From assembly GCF_900095735.1 (NCBI RefSeq), contig NZ_FNLO01000014.1, forward strand, positions 62,001-126,000: 64,000 nt of DNA, read 5' to 3'. Source of the DNA: Chitinasiproducens palmae. Its GTDB lineage: Bacteria > Pseudomonadota > Gammaproteobacteria > Burkholderiales > Burkholderiaceae. Below are positions 38,798-48,500 of this stretch, piece after piece. Under the pieces are notes generated by a model that searched no databases, had not been told where the DNA came from, and saw only the letters and a program-made list of their open reading frames with translations. The position numbers and the translations under genes are program-made. Position 1 is the stretch's first letter. Each line of letters begins with the position of its first letter.

Positions 38798-41269
38798 ATG
38801 TCCGAATCCCCAGTGCCCTCTCCAGCAGGCGCCAGCACCGATGCAGCGGCCCGGCCGGCGCCCGCCGACCGTGCCGCGCTCAAGCGCCAGATCCGCCAGT
38901 TGCCGAACCTGCCCGGTGTCTACCGCTACTTCGACGAGGCCGGCAACGTGCTGTACGTCGGCAAGGCGCGCGACCTCAAGCGGCGGGTGTCGAGCTATTT
39001 CACGAAGACGCAGGCCTCGCCCCGCATCGCGATGATGGTCTCGCGCATCGCGCGTCTCGAAACGACCGTGACGCGTTCCGAAGCCGAGGCGCTGCTGCTC
39101 GAAAACAATCTGATCAAGGCGCTGACGCCGCGCTACAACATCCTGTTTCGGGACGACAAGTCGTATCCCTACCTGAAGCTCACCGGTCACCGGTTTCCGC
39201 GCATGGTCTATTACCGCGGCGCGATCGACCGCGGCAGCCAGTACTTCGGTCCGTTCCCGAGCGCGTGGGCGGTGCGCGAGAGCATCCATATCCTGCAGCG
39301 CGTGTTCCGTTTGCGCACCTGCGAGGATTCGGTGTTCAACAACCGCACGCGCCCCTGCCTGCTGCATCCGATCGGCCGTTGTACCGCGCCATGCGTCGCT
39401 GCCATCAGCCAGGAGGATTACGCGGCCGACGTCCACAACGCGGCCCGCTTCCTGCGCGGACAGCAGGGCGAATTGATGAGCGAGCTCGAAACGAAGATGC
39501 AGGCGTTCGCCGGCGAGCTGAAATTCGAGCAGGCGGCCCAGGTGCGCAATCAGATGAGCGCGCTGGCCAGCGTGTTGCGCCAGCAGTCCGTGGAGACCGG
39601 CAGCGACAGCGATGCCGACATCCTGGCCGTCGTCGCGCATGGCGGCCGCGTCTGCGTCAATCTCGCGATGGTGCGGGGCGGCCGGCACCTCGGCGACAAG
39701 GCGTATTTCCCGAGTCATGTCGAACGCAGCGTCGCCGGCGCACCGGACATGGAAACTGTCGGCACGGCCGCCGCCGACGCGAGCGTGGCGGATCTGACGT
39801 TGGCTGACCATGCATTGGCCGATCCGGCGTTGACTGATCCGGCGTTGGCCGATGCAGCGACGCACGATACCTTGGCCGCGCTGGCCGACCCGGACGAACT
39901 TGCGGCCGCCGTCGACGAGCGGGAAGCCGAAGCGGACGCCAGCGACGAAGGGCGCGTTGCTGTGACTGACCACGCGACTGTCAACACGGCTGATGACGGG
40001 GCCGAGGGCGCCGGTGAGGACGGCACGACCGCTGATGCCAGCGTTCACGACGAGGCGGCGACGCGTTCGCTCGAAGCCGACGTGCTCGAAGCCTTCATCG
40101 GCCAGCACTATGCCGGCCAGAGCGTGCCGCCGGTGCTGGTGGTCAATCAGAAGCTGCCGAACCGGGAATTGATCGACCTGCTCGCGGAGCAGGCCGGTCA
40201 CCGCATCGCGCTGATTCGCCAGCCGCAAGGCCAGCGGCGCGCATGGTTGACGATGGCCGAACAGAATGCGCGTTTGTCGCTTGCGCGGCTGCTCGCCGAA
40301 TCGGGCTCGCAGCAGAGCCGCACGCGCGCGCTGGCCGATACGTTGAGCATCGACGCTAGTGCGCTGGAGGGCGGCAATCTGGACACGCTGCGCATCGAGT
40401 GCTTCGATATCAGCCACACGATGGGGGAGGCCACGCAGGCTTCGTGCGTGGTCTATCACCACCATGCGATGCAGAGCAGCGAATACCGCCGTTTCAACAT
40501 CAACGACGTGATCGCCGGTGACGATTACGCGGCAATGCGGCAGGTCTTGACGCGCCGCTACGAGCGGCACGCAACGACGGGCGAGACCGCCGACGAGGCG
40601 TCGGGTGAGATGGCCAGTCAGGCGGCCGATCACGCGGCCGATGAGACGGCCGGCGAGGCGGCGGTACGGCTCGCAGAGGACGGCGCCGCCGAAGCCGCCG
40701 TTGCAGCGAGCGGCGACACCGAGGCCGGCGCGCATGCCGGTCCCCTGGCCGGCGACGGGGGCGATGATGGAGTCGATGCCGCGGCCGCTGTCCCGGCGCG
40801 CCGTGCCGTCAAGGCGCCAGCGATCCTGCCGCATATCGTGCTGGTCGACGGCGGCAAGGGTCAGGTCGAAGTGGCGCGGCAGGTATTCGTCGAACTGGGT
40901 CTCGATATCGGCATGATCGTCGGCGTCGCGAAAGGAGAGGGGCGCAAGGTCGGACTCGAAACCCTGATCTTTGCGGATGGCCGCGCGCCGCTCGAGCTGG
41001 GCAAGAACAGTGCGGCGCTGATGTTGGTCGCCCAGATTCGAGACGAGGCACATCGGTTCGCGATAACCGGCATGCGCGCGAAGCGCGCGAAGGCACGGCA
41101 GCGCTCGCGGCTCGAAGAGTTGGAGGGTATCGGGCAGAAGCGACGCCAACGTCTGTTGGCGCGCTTTGGCGGACTGCGCGGCGTGATGGCGGCAAGTGTC
41201 GAGGAGCTCGCGAGCGTCGAAGGCATTTCGTGGACGCTCGCGGAGCAGATCTATCAGCAGTTGCATTGA
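38798..41269 (+). CDS. uvrC: excinuclease ABC subunit C with two large insertions
   Basis: UvrC makes both incisions in nucleotide excision repair. The 823-residue product has the GIY-YIG nuclease ([20 protein letters not shown], about 38-57), the cysteine-rich [17 protein letters not shown] segment, a UVR motif, the RNase H-like C-terminal nuclease ([21 protein letters not shown] and VLVDGGKGQ) and a helix-hairpin-helix end ([13 protein letters not shown]). Two Ala/Asp-rich insertions break it: about 310-425 and about 593-672. The first contains tandem ALADP-type pentapeptides. E. coli UvrC has 610 residues. Core motifs are intact, so it is likely functional. Confidence 0.94.
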   Translation: MSESPVPSPAGASTDAAARPAPADRAALKRQIRQLPNLPGVYRYFDEAGNVLYVGKARDLKRRVSSYFTKTQASPRIAMMVSRIARLETTVTRSEAEALLLENNLIKALTPRYNILFRDDKSYPYLKLTGHRFPRMVYYRGAIDRGSQYFGPFPSAWAVRESIHILQRVFRLRTCEDSVFNNRTRPCLLHPIGRCTAPCVAAISQEDYAADVHNAARFLRGQQGELMSELETKMQAFAGELKFEQAAQVRNQMSALASVLRQQSVETGSDSDADILAVVAHGGRVCVNLAMVRGGRHLGDKAYFPSHVERSVAGAPDMETVGTAAADASVADLTLADHALADPALTDPALADAATHDTLAALADPDELAAAVDEREAEADASDEGRVAVTDHATVNTADDGAEGAGEDGTTADASVHDEAATRSLEADVLEAFIGQHYAGQSVPPVLVVNQKLPNRELIDLLAEQAGHRIALIRQPQGQRRAWLTMAEQNARLSLARLLAESGSQQSRTRALADTLSIDASALEGGNLDTLRIECFDISHTMGEATQASCVVYHHHAMQSSEYRRFNINDVIAGDDYAAMRQVLTRRYERHATTGETADEASGEMASQAADHAADETAGEAAVRLAEDGAAEAAVAASGDTEAGAHAGPLAGDGGDDGVDAAAAVPARRAVKAPAILPHIVLVDGGKGQVEVARQVFVELGLDIGMIVGVAKGEGRKVGLETLIFADGRAPLELGKNSAALMLVAQIRDEAHRFAITGMRAKRAKARQRSRLEELEGIGQKRRQRLLARFGGLRGVMAASVEELASVEGISWTLAEQIYQQLH
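39797..39856. repeat. 15-bp tandem repeats inside uvrC
   Basis: Four imperfect 15-mers beginning acgttggctgaccat and ending gcgttggccgatgca. In frame they encode [20 protein letters not shown] within the first insertion. Confidence 0.88.
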
Positions 41270-41460
41270 GCCGGCCGAGCAAGCCGCGTCGAAAAAGCTT
41301 TACTTCGTGCCGTCTGTCTGCAATAATTCTTGCCTTCCTCGGTGCTCGACGGCGCAGCGGGATGGCTCGAAAGACCTTGGGCCATGCGGCGACGGCGGTT
41401 GATTGCCGGCGGGACGGCGGTCCGCAGCATTGCGGATGTCTGCCAGGCAATGCAGGGTTT

Positions 41461-41535
41461 GGGCGGTTAACTCAGCGGTAGAGTGCCACCTTCACACGGT
41501 GGAAGCCACTGGTTCGATCCCAGTACCGCCCACCA
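41461..41535 (+). tRNA. tRNA-Val (anticodon CAC)
   Basis: A 75-nt cloverleaf with encoded CCA. Acceptor GGGCGGT pairs with ACCGCCC; the anticodon stem CCACC/GGTGG closes the loop TTCACAC, giving CAC for GUG codons; the T-arm has GGTTCGATCC. It lies about 190 bp after uvrC on the same strand. Confidence 0.96.
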
Positions 41536-42122
41536 AATTCTGCTTGTTATTGATTGATTGTCTTTCGTCGCGCGTCTGTCCTTGCTTTTCTGTCCTTGCT
41601 TGCTCGTTGCCGCTTCCTCCCGGAGAAGGTTGGCGATGGTGTCGAAGCGTGGAGCACTCGATGCACACGTGTCTTCGGCGGCTGATCAGCAGCGACTGTC
41701 TTCCGCGCGTTCAGCGCACTCAACACTTCCCGGATTTCTGTTCGACCGCCGCTCGTGCGTTGCGATAGTGCCGACAGCACTGCATTGGTGGCGCGCTGTC
41801 TCCGCGCGCCTGTCTGTTCATGCTGCAGCAGAATTCGTTCGCTGAACGGTCCGGTCCGACCCGCGGCACCGATCTCGGCGCCGATCTCGACAACGCAATC
41901 CGCAGGTTGCGCGCTGGCGCACGACGCGGCGCACTCCGCAACGTGAAGGGCGGATGGAAATGCGACACGCGCGACCTCATCGCGACGGCTCGACGCTGGA
42001 CATAAGCAGCCAGTGTCGGCCGCGGCGCGCTGGCCACATTGCCGGCGGCGCAGCGTCTTCGTTCATGTCTTCGCGCAATTCTTCGCGCATGTCTCCCCGG
42101 CTGCGATACCGTTGTCGTCCCG
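41536..42122. other. gene-poor gap after tRNA-Val
   Basis: 587 bp with no supportable gene. The first part is less GC-rich than its surroundings and has short repeats of tgtccttgct; the end (about 42050-42100) has repeats of tcttcgcgca. No integrase, insertion-sequence ends or duplicated tRNA 3' end are seen next to the tRNA. Confidence 0.45.
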
Positions 42123-43130
42123 CTAGCGGGTCAGCATGATCGCCAGGTAGCCCACGTAAAGCGCGCCGTTGACCATCAGCGCCCACAACGCGATGCCGCG
42201 TTGGCCGTTGGCGTTCAGCCGCAGCCACAGCGCTGCCGCCAACGTCGCGATCACCCCGGTAAGCACCTCGATGCGTGGCTGCCACGGCGTGAGCAGAATG
42301 CCGATCGCGGGCAGCAGCGTGCCCTGGAACACCATCGCGCCCGTGATGTTGCCGAACGCGAGGGTGTCCTTCCCGCGTCGCACCCACAGGATGCTGTTTA
42401 CCTTCTCGGGCAGTTCGGTCGCGATCGGCACGATCAGCAACGACAGCAGCAGCGCCGAAATGCCGAAGTGTGTCGAGGCGTCGCGCACACCATCGATAAA
42501 GCCTTCCGCGCCGATCACCAGCAGAACCAGGGCGGCGCCCAGTTGCACCGCCAGTGTGATGCCGTTGGCCGGTAGCCGCAGCCGGGTGAGCAGCAGCGTG
42601 CCGGGCGCTTCGGTGCCGTGACCCACTGCCACCAGTCCTTTCGACGCGCGCACGGTGGCCACGATGTACCAGACATACGTCGCTACCAGCACCACGCTGA
42701 GGGCCGCGCGCGCGCTCCAGGCCGCATGCGGAATGAACATCGCCGCGGTCGCGACCGCGAACGCGAACAGGAAGAAATCGAGATCGCGCTTCAGACCGGT
42801 CGGTTCCGGTGCGATATGGCCCGAGGCGCCTCGCTTGCCAAACGCGACCGCCGCCATCAGGCAGGTGGACAGCGTCGAGAGCATCAGCGGCGCGCCCAGG
42901 ATGGCACCGACACCGATCTCGTCGCTGACCGAGCCGTTGCCGGTGCTGCCGGTGATCGCCAGGATCGGCACCAGCGTTTCGGGCAGCGCCGTGCCGACCG
43001 CCGCGAACAGCGAACCGGTCACGCCTTCCGAGATGCCGAGCCGTTCGCCCAGGTGCTCGAGGGCATTGGTGAACAGTTCGGCGGCGACAAGGATGATGAC
43101 GAGCGTGGCGAGAAGCTGGACGGCCGTCAT
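42123..43130 (-). CDS. calcium/sodium antiporter family protein
   Basis: A 335-residue integral membrane protein of the Ca2+/cation antiporter superfamily (YrbG-like). About ten hydrophobic segments form two halves, each with the alpha-repeat motif: AAVGTALPETLVPILA and IVPIATELPEKVNSILW, whose acidic residues bind the cation. FGNITGAMVFQGTLLPAIG is also typical. I start at MTAVQLLATL; upstream frame has no similarity. The transported ion (Ca2+, Na+ or another) cannot be told. Alone on its strand, it diverges from the ArnT-like gene across 454 bp. Confidence 0.87.
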   Translation of the reverse strand: MTAVQLLATLVIILVAAELFTNALEHLGERLGISEGVTGSLFAAVGTALPETLVPILAITGSTGNGSVSDEIGVGAILGAPLMLSTLSTCLMAAVAFGKRGASGHIAPEPTGLKRDLDFFLFAFAVATAAMFIPHAAWSARAALSVVLVATYVWYIVATVRASKGLVAVGHGTEAPGTLLLTRLRLPANGITLAVQLGAALVLLVIGAEGFIDGVRDASTHFGISALLLSLLIVPIATELPEKVNSILWVRRGKDTLAFGNITGAMVFQGTLLPAIGILLTPWQPRIEVLTGVIATLAAALWLRLNANGQRGIALWALMVNGALYVGYLAIMLTR

Positions 43131-43584
43131 GCGGCACGCCCTTGCGCACGGCAACGGTGGTCGGCCGGCATGGCGGCGGAACGAGACGCTGAAGGAGCGG
43201 TCTGCGCACGACGACTGGGCGCGTGCGGCAAGCGTGGACGGCGAGCTTGGATCATGACAGGGGCGGCCGGACGCGTTAACCAGTGACGCGTGCCTGACCG
43301 TCCGGCGACGCCGGGCACGCGACATTGGTCTCGCCAGCCCGACGGGCCGAGCACACCACGGCGCTTGCCGAGTATGTTGACGTGCTCTTTCTTCCGGGGC
43401 GGAAGAGCGGCTACTCCCCATTGACGGCGCCATTCTAAAGTGAGCGGCAGCGGCTGACAACCTCGCGTGCGCCGTGACGCTTGCCCGCAACTGTGAGAAG
43501 ACGTGACGTCGCCGCCGCAACCCCATTGCGGCACACTTGCGGCATGCTATTCTTCGCGCCTTTTGTGGATGGCGAGACCTTTCC
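43131..43584. other. divergent gap between antiporter and ArnT-like genes
   Basis: 454 bp with no convincing gene. It must hold both promoters, but I see no clear -35/-10 pair on either strand. Confidence 0.4.
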
Positions 43585-45393
43585 ATGCGCAAGCAGACAC
43601 CCTCGAATGCGGCTGAGACCCACGCGCCGGCCGGCGCCGGTCGCCGAGCCGATGCCTGGCCTGCGCGCGTCCCGATCTTGCCGCTCTGGCTGATCCTCTG
43701 CTTCGCGGCCTGCTACCTGCTGCCGGGCAGTATCGGCCACGAGCCGTGGAAGCAGGACGAAACCTATACGTTCGGCATCATCGATCACATGCGGCGCACC
43801 GGCGACTGGCTGGTGCCGACCAATGCGGGTCAGCCGTTCATGGAGAAGCCGCCGATCTATTCGTGGGTCGCGGTCGCGCTCGTCCATCTGCTCGGCCCCT
43901 GGTTGCCCGCGCACGACGCGGCACGGCTGGCCAGCGTGCTGTTCATGCTGGTCGGCTTCGCGGCGGCGCTGCGCCTCGCCAGCCGCGCATATGGTTGTCA
44001 CTGGCGCGCGCTGCCGTCGCTCGCGGTCGCCGCGCTGATGGCCGGCTCGGTGCTGGTGCTCAAGCACAGCCATGACCTGTTCACCGACGTCGCGCTGCTC
44101 GCGGGTGCCAGCCTTGCATGTTGCGGCCTGCACGGCATCGTGGCGGACATGCGCGATGGGCGCGCGCGAGCGCGCACCGCTGACGTGGTGCTGTTCGGCG
44201 TCGGTGTCGGTCTCGCCCATCTCGCCAAGGGCGTGTTTCTGCCGGCCGTGTTTCTGCTCGCGACCTTGCTGCAGATCGTTTGGCATCCCGAATGTCGTCG
44301 CGCAAGTTATGTCGGCGCGGTCGCCTGGGCGGTCGCCGTCTGTGCCCCGTTCCTGCTGATCTGGCCGGCACTGCTCGAACAACGTTCGCACGCATTGTTC
44401 ATGGCCTGGTTCTGGGACAACAATGTCGGCCGTTTCCTGGGCTTCTCGGTGCCTCAGCTCGGCAGCGACAACGAGCGTGGCTTCGTGTTCAAGGCGCTGC
44501 TGCTCGGCACCTTCCCGCTGGGCCTGCTGGCCGTGCTCGGCGCGGCGCGCATCACGGTGACCGAGCGGCGCCGCTGGCGGGCGCCGCATCTTTCGATAGC
44601 GCTGTCGTTGACGGCCATCGGTCTGGCACTGCTGATCGAGTCCGCCACCGCGCGGCAGCTGTACCTGCTGCCCTTTGCGTTGCCGCTGGCCCTGTTGGCG
44701 GCCGAAGCGATGCCTGCCCGGCTCGGCCGCACATGGGCGGCAGTGGACTGGTCGCTGCGCCTGGTGTTCGCGGGTCTCGCCGGGCTGGTCTGGTATCTCT
44801 GGTGGGTGATGCGTGCCCCGGTCGACGGCGCGCGCGGCGGCCCGGTGGCCATGCTGGGCAAGTGGTTGCCGCTCGACTATGTACTGCCGGCGCAAGGCGT
44901 GGCGATTGTCGCCGCCTGCGCGCTGAGCGCCGGCTGGCTGGTGGCAATGGCTTGGCTGCCGCGCGTCGGCCGCTGGCGCGCGCTGCTCAGCTGGCTATGC
45001 GGCCTGACGCTGATCTGGGGGCTCGTCGGCACCCTGCTGTTGCCCTGGCTGGACCGGGCGAAGAGCTATGGGCCGGTGTGGCGCGATCTCGCGCAGCATA
45101 TCGCGCCGGTCTGGCGCGATGGCGACTGCATGGCGAGCATCGATCTCGGTGAGGGGGAGGCGCCAATGCTCTACTACTTCGCCGACATCCTGCATCAGCC
45201 AGTCGACCGGCCGGACCGCACCAACTGTCGTTGGCTGCTGACGCAGGGGCGTGCGCACGCGGCCGAGGCGGACCCGCGCGCGTGGGCCGCCTTCTGGCAC
45301 GGTGCCCGGCAAGGCGACCGCGACGAGTGGCTGGAAGTGTTCGAACGCCGTCCGGACGCCGGCCGCGCGACGACGTCAGGCCAGCGTCGCTGA
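43585..45393 (+). CDS. ArnT-like membrane glycosyltransferase (GT83/PMT superfamily)
   Basis: A 602-residue polytopic membrane protein. After a short cytoplasmic stretch, the first helix (ILPLWLILCFAACYLLP) leads to the periplasmic loop GHEPWKQDETYTFGIIDHM, with the Asp-Glu of the PMT/ArnT catalytic site, and the loop FMEKPPIYSWVAVAL is the ArnT-type PPLYYW-like motif. Further helices and a soluble C-terminal domain (about 500-602) follow. ArnT adds aminoarabinose to lipid A from an undecaprenyl carrier; here substrate is unknown, since no arn genes are near. The start is MRKQTPSNAA. Confidence 0.85.
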   Translation: MRKQTPSNAAETHAPAGAGRRADAWPARVPILPLWLILCFAACYLLPGSIGHEPWKQDETYTFGIIDHMRRTGDWLVPTNAGQPFMEKPPIYSWVAVALVHLLGPWLPAHDAARLASVLFMLVGFAAALRLASRAYGCHWRALPSLAVAALMAGSVLVLKHSHDLFTDVALLAGASLACCGLHGIVADMRDGRARARTADVVLFGVGVGLAHLAKGVFLPAVFLLATLLQIVWHPECRRASYVGAVAWAVAVCAPFLLIWPALLEQRSHALFMAWFWDNNVGRFLGFSVPQLGSDNERGFVFKALLLGTFPLGLLAVLGAARITVTERRRWRAPHLSIALSLTAIGLALLIESATARQLYLLPFALPLALLAAEAMPARLGRTWAAVDWSLRLVFAGLAGLVWYLWWVMRAPVDGARGGPVAMLGKWLPLDYVLPAQGVAIVAACALSAGWLVAMAWLPRVGRWRALLSWLCGLTLIWGLVGTLLLPWLDRAKSYGPVWRDLAQHIAPVWRDGDCMASIDLGEGEAPMLYYFADILHQPVDRPDRTNCRWLLTQGRAHAAEADPRAWAAFWHGARQGDRDEWLEVFERRPDAGRATTSGQRR

Positions 45394-45431
45394 CATGGAC
45401 GGCGGTCGCGCTGCGTTGCTACCGTCAGGCG

Positions 45432-46592
45432 TCAGCGCGGGTCGATAAAGCCGGCGGGGCGTCCGGCGCGGGCCGGAAGGTCGTGGCGATCGCCAGGGAT
45501 GGCCGGTTCCGACCGCGCTGATGGCGGGTCGGTCTCGATCTGGTCGTCGACGCGATCTTGCGCGAGCGCCGGGGCGTCGCTCGCCGTAGCCAGCGAGGCT
45601 GTTGGCGCTGACTGCGACGCTGATGGCGTCGCTGGTTGCGTCGCCGGAGAGGCGGTGGCGGGTACGACGCCATCGGCGACGGCGGCATGGCTGCCTTCTC
45701 TAGCGCTGCGCTGGGTATCCATGACCGAACCATCGACGACTGCGGCATCCATGACCGCAGCATCCACGGCTGCCGCATCGATGGTTGCTGCCTGGGTGAC
45801 TGCTTCGTCCGCGGCCATCACCTCCGCCGCCACCGCGTCGGGCGCCGTGGCGCCGGTCGTCTGCATTCGCGTCAGTGCCGCATCCAGCGCGTCGGCCGAC
45901 CGCCGTTCCCCGCTCGATGCGATCCGTGTATCAATGATGCACCGCCGGTTGTGTCCCGCTGCCGCGAGCGACGTCCAACTGAGCGTGAAGCGGGTGAACA
46001 GGCGGCCACGCCGTTGCTGGATCCGCAGCGCGCTGACCGGATACTGGCCAACCTTGCGATTCTGATCCCACACGACCGCGTGCGCGTTGACGGCGTCGAG
46101 CGCCACGGCAAAGCGGCCGACCGCAAAGCGGCCGGCGATGGCGCGGGTCCGCCACAGCGGTCGGGCGCGGCAGAGCCACGCGACGGCCGCGTACAGGACC
46201 AGCAGCACCGCGGGCCAGCCGTTTGCGTCGCGGACCACATACAACAACGCGCGCGGGCCGGCGCCCCACCAGTAGCTGCCGAATGCCGCCAGCACGAACA
46301 GGATGCCGGCCAGCGAGAGGACGCGCAGCGTCTGCCGCAGCCACCGCGGCAACGGTTGAAACGGCTTGCCCGCCAACGGTTTCGCACCCGGCAGCGCCAG
46401 CAGCAGGAGGATGAAGAGCAGATGAAGGATGGCCGTCGGCGAGCGCGGGATCTGCTGCAGCGTCGCGCCGAAGCCACCGTCGCTCATCGAGTTCAGCCAA
46501 CGGACGAGCAGCAGCAGACCGATGCCGCGCAACGCGAAGACCGTGCCACTGCCGCTGACTGCCTCGTCGCCGATCCGCTTGTTGCTGATCAA
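45432..46592 (-). CDS. membrane protein of unknown function with a repetitive tail
   Basis: A 386-residue protein I do not recognise. The N-terminal half has about four hydrophobic helices (IGLLLLVRWL, LHLLFILLLLALPG, VLSLAGILFVLAAF, LLVLYAAVAWL). The middle has a soluble part with FTRFTLSWTSLAAAG. The last 130 residues are an Ala/Asp/Met low-complexity tail with AAVDAAVMDAAVVDGSVMD. I choose the TTG start at LISNKRIGD because GGAG lies seven bases before it; an upstream TTG lacks that. It converges on the ArnT-like gene. Confidence 0.6.
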   Translation of the reverse strand: MISNKRIGDEAVSGSGTVFALRGIGLLLLVRWLNSMSDGGFGATLQQIPRSPTAILHLLFILLLLALPGAKPLAGKPFQPLPRWLRQTLRVLSLAGILFVLAAFGSYWWGAGPRALLYVVRDANGWPAVLLVLYAAVAWLCRARPLWRTRAIAGRFAVGRFAVALDAVNAHAVVWDQNRKVGQYPVSALRIQQRRGRLFTRFTLSWTSLAAAGHNRRCIIDTRIASSGERRSADALDAALTRMQTTGATAPDAVAAEVMAADEAVTQAATIDAAAVDAAVMDAAVVDGSVMDTQRSAREGSHAAVADGVVPATASPATQPATPSASQSAPTASLATASDAPALAQDRVDDQIETDPPSARSEPAIPGDRHDLPARAGRPAGFIDPR

Positions 46593-46691
46593 TCTGTTCT
46601 CCGGAAAACGTCCCAATGACGCGTGCGCAGTTCATCCGTCGCATCGCCGCGCCCGGTCGATGGCGTGCCATTGCCACACCGATGCCGCCTT

Positions 46692-46733
46692 GACGCCATA
46701 CCGATGACGCCATACCGATGACGCCATACCGAT
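46692..46733. repeat. three perfect copies of a 14-bp repeat
   Basis: gacgccataccgat three times without a mismatch. The perfect identity suggests a recent expansion. Confidence 0.95.
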
Positions 46734-46853
46734 GCGGCATCGACGCCGCAGCAAGACGGCGCGGCGCCAACGCGCGCAAGGGACGACGCATTATAGAGAT
46801 AGCACAGTCGGCGGCGGCGCGCCGTGTCCGAGCGCCACGTGGCGAGCCGTCGC

Positions 46854-46891
46854 AAAAAAGCGACGCCCCGCGTGCGGGGGCAGCGGGGCGT
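46854..46891 (-). terminator. intrinsic terminator of the GT4 gene
   Basis: Nine-bp stem (ACGCCCCGC with GCGGGGCGT) at 46863-46871 and 46883-46891, followed on the minus strand by CGC then a U-run (A-run at 46854-46859). It lies about 100 bp after the glycosyltransferase stop. Confidence 0.82.
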
Positions 46892-46988
46892 ATTCAGGGC
46901 GCCGCCAGCTGTCGGCCAGCCGGCGGTCGCGTCGATCAGTTGCGTTGATCAGTTGCGCCGGCCGACCGACGGTGCGGCCGGCGCGGCC

Positions 46989-48053
46989 TCAGCCGGCGTT
47001 GACCTCGCGCAGTACCGGACGCTGCGAGCGGCGCAGCAGTTCCTCGTACGCGGCCACGTATTCCTGCGCCATGCGGCGCGCCGTGAAGCGTTCCTCGAAG
47101 CGCTGGCGCACGGCGGCGCGCGACAGCGTCGGCAGGCGATTGACCGCGGCCACCGCGCTCAGTTCGTCTTCGACGATGAAGCCCGATACGCCGTTGTCGA
47201 TCACTTCCGGCACGGAACCGCGGTTGTACGCGATCACCGGCGTGCCGCAGGCCATCGCCTCGATCATCACCAGACCGAACGGCTCCGGCCAGTCGATCGG
47301 GAACAGCAGGGCATGCGCGCCCGACAGGAAGGCCGGCTTTTGCGCTTCGTTGATCTCGCCGACGAACTCGACGTGGGTGCGGCCCAGCAGCGGCTTGATC
47401 TTCTCTTCGTAATAGGCGCGATCGGCATTGTCGAGCTTGGCCGCGATCTTGATCGGCATGCCGGCCTTGGCGGCGATCTCGATGGCCCGGTCGACGCGCT
47501 TTTCCGGCGAGATGCGGCCCAGGAAGGCGAGGTAGGACGGCTTGATCTCCGGACGCGGCGTCAGCAGCTTTTCCGGCAGGCCATGCAGTACCGTGGTCAG
47601 CCAGTTCGCCTGCGGCAGCGGCGTGCGTTGATTGTCCGAGATCGATACCGTCGGCACGCCGTTGAAGGTGTTGAAGATCGGTTGCAGTTCCGGCAGGTCC
47701 AGGCGACCGTGCATCGTGGTCACGTGCGGCACCGGCTGCTGGCTGAATAGCGAGAACGGGTAGTAGTCGATGTGGAAATGCAGGACGTCGAACTCGTTCG
47801 CGCGCTTGCGAACCTGTTCGAGCAGCAGCATGTGCGGCGCGACCGTGTCGCGGATCGTTGGGTCCAGGCGCAGCGCCTGTGGCCATACCGCGTCCAATTC
47901 GGCGGACGTCTGCGAGTCGCCGCTGGCAAAGAGCGTCACTTCGTGACCGAGCTCGACGAGCGCCTCGGTGAGATACGAGACGACACGTTCGGTGCCGCCA
48001 TAGAGCTTCGGCGGAACAGCTTCGTGCAACGGTGCGATCTGGGCGATGCGCAT
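46989..48053 (-). CDS. GT4-family glycosyltransferase
   Basis: A 354-residue GT-B fold enzyme. The N-terminal domain has MRIAQIAPLHEAVPPKLYGG, with the glycine-rich loop, and HVTTMHGRLDLPE; the C-terminal domain has YLAFLGRISPEKRVDRAIE and FPIDWPEPFGLVMIEAMACG, the EX7E donor-binding motif of GT4. Such enzymes transfer hexoses to glycans or small acceptors. Donor and acceptor cannot be read. It has its own terminator and diverges from the ABC half-transporter. Confidence 0.9.
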   Translation of the reverse strand: MRIAQIAPLHEAVPPKLYGGTERVVSYLTEALVELGHEVTLFASGDSQTSAELDAVWPQALRLDPTIRDTVAPHMLLLEQVRKRANEFDVLHFHIDYYPFSLFSQQPVPHVTTMHGRLDLPELQPIFNTFNGVPTVSISDNQRTPLPQANWLTTVLHGLPEKLLTPRPEIKPSYLAFLGRISPEKRVDRAIEIAAKAGMPIKIAAKLDNADRAYYEEKIKPLLGRTHVEFVGEINEAQKPAFLSGAHALLFPIDWPEPFGLVMIEAMACGTPVIAYNRGSVPEVIDNGVSGFIVEDELSAVAAVNRLPTLSRAAVRQRFEERFTARRMAQEYVAAYEELLRRSQRPVLREVNAG

Positions 48054-48500
48054 GTGACGCTCCTGCGTGAATGGTCGCCCGGGTCCGGGCGCATTGCCGC
48101 GGGTTCGCGGCGGAGAGGATTATCGGTCTCGCAATAGCAAAGCGCGCGCCCGGATTTCAAAGTTTTTATCTTGTTACAAAGCAGATACAAGTCGCCTCTC
48201 AAGCGTGCCCCTTCCATGCCGTTTTACGGTGCAAATGCGGGGCAATCGTGGCATCCTGCGCACGCCCGCTGAACGCGGTGTATCCTGAATCGTGCGTTGC
48301 CACAATTTGCCGCCGGCGTGCCCGGTTTGCAATGGGTGCTTCGATGCAGCCGCGCAGCGCACCGGTGCTGTCCATCCGCATTCACATCCGCATGGCATCG
48401 TGCCAGAAAGGACGTCCGGTCCCGTCCGCGTCCGCCACACCTGCAGCCACATCTTCGTTCAATGTCCGCAGCTGTCAAAAAAACTAACGGGAAATCAAGC
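48054..48500. other. divergent gap between GT4 and ABC genes
   Basis: 447 bp with no gene I can support. An AT-rich patch lies around 48155-48180 (ttttatcttgttacaaagc) and probably holds promoters. In-frame codons upstream of the ABC gene show no similarity to transporters. Confidence 0.45.

Larger units (their letters stand above)
46593..46988. other. gap upstream of the unknown membrane protein, with repeats and a terminator
   Basis: 396 bp with no gene. It contains a 14-bp tandem repeat and the terminator of the GT4 gene, listed separately. The rest is GC-rich and featureless. Confidence 0.5.

Noticed and set aside
38750-41266. A long open frame opposite uvrC
   Set aside because: Mirror of uvrC codon bias; no recognisable motif, while the plus strand has all UvrC domains.
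41461-42122. Possible genomic island attachment site at tRNA-Val
   Set aside because: No integrase and no second copy of the tRNA 3' end seen in the window.
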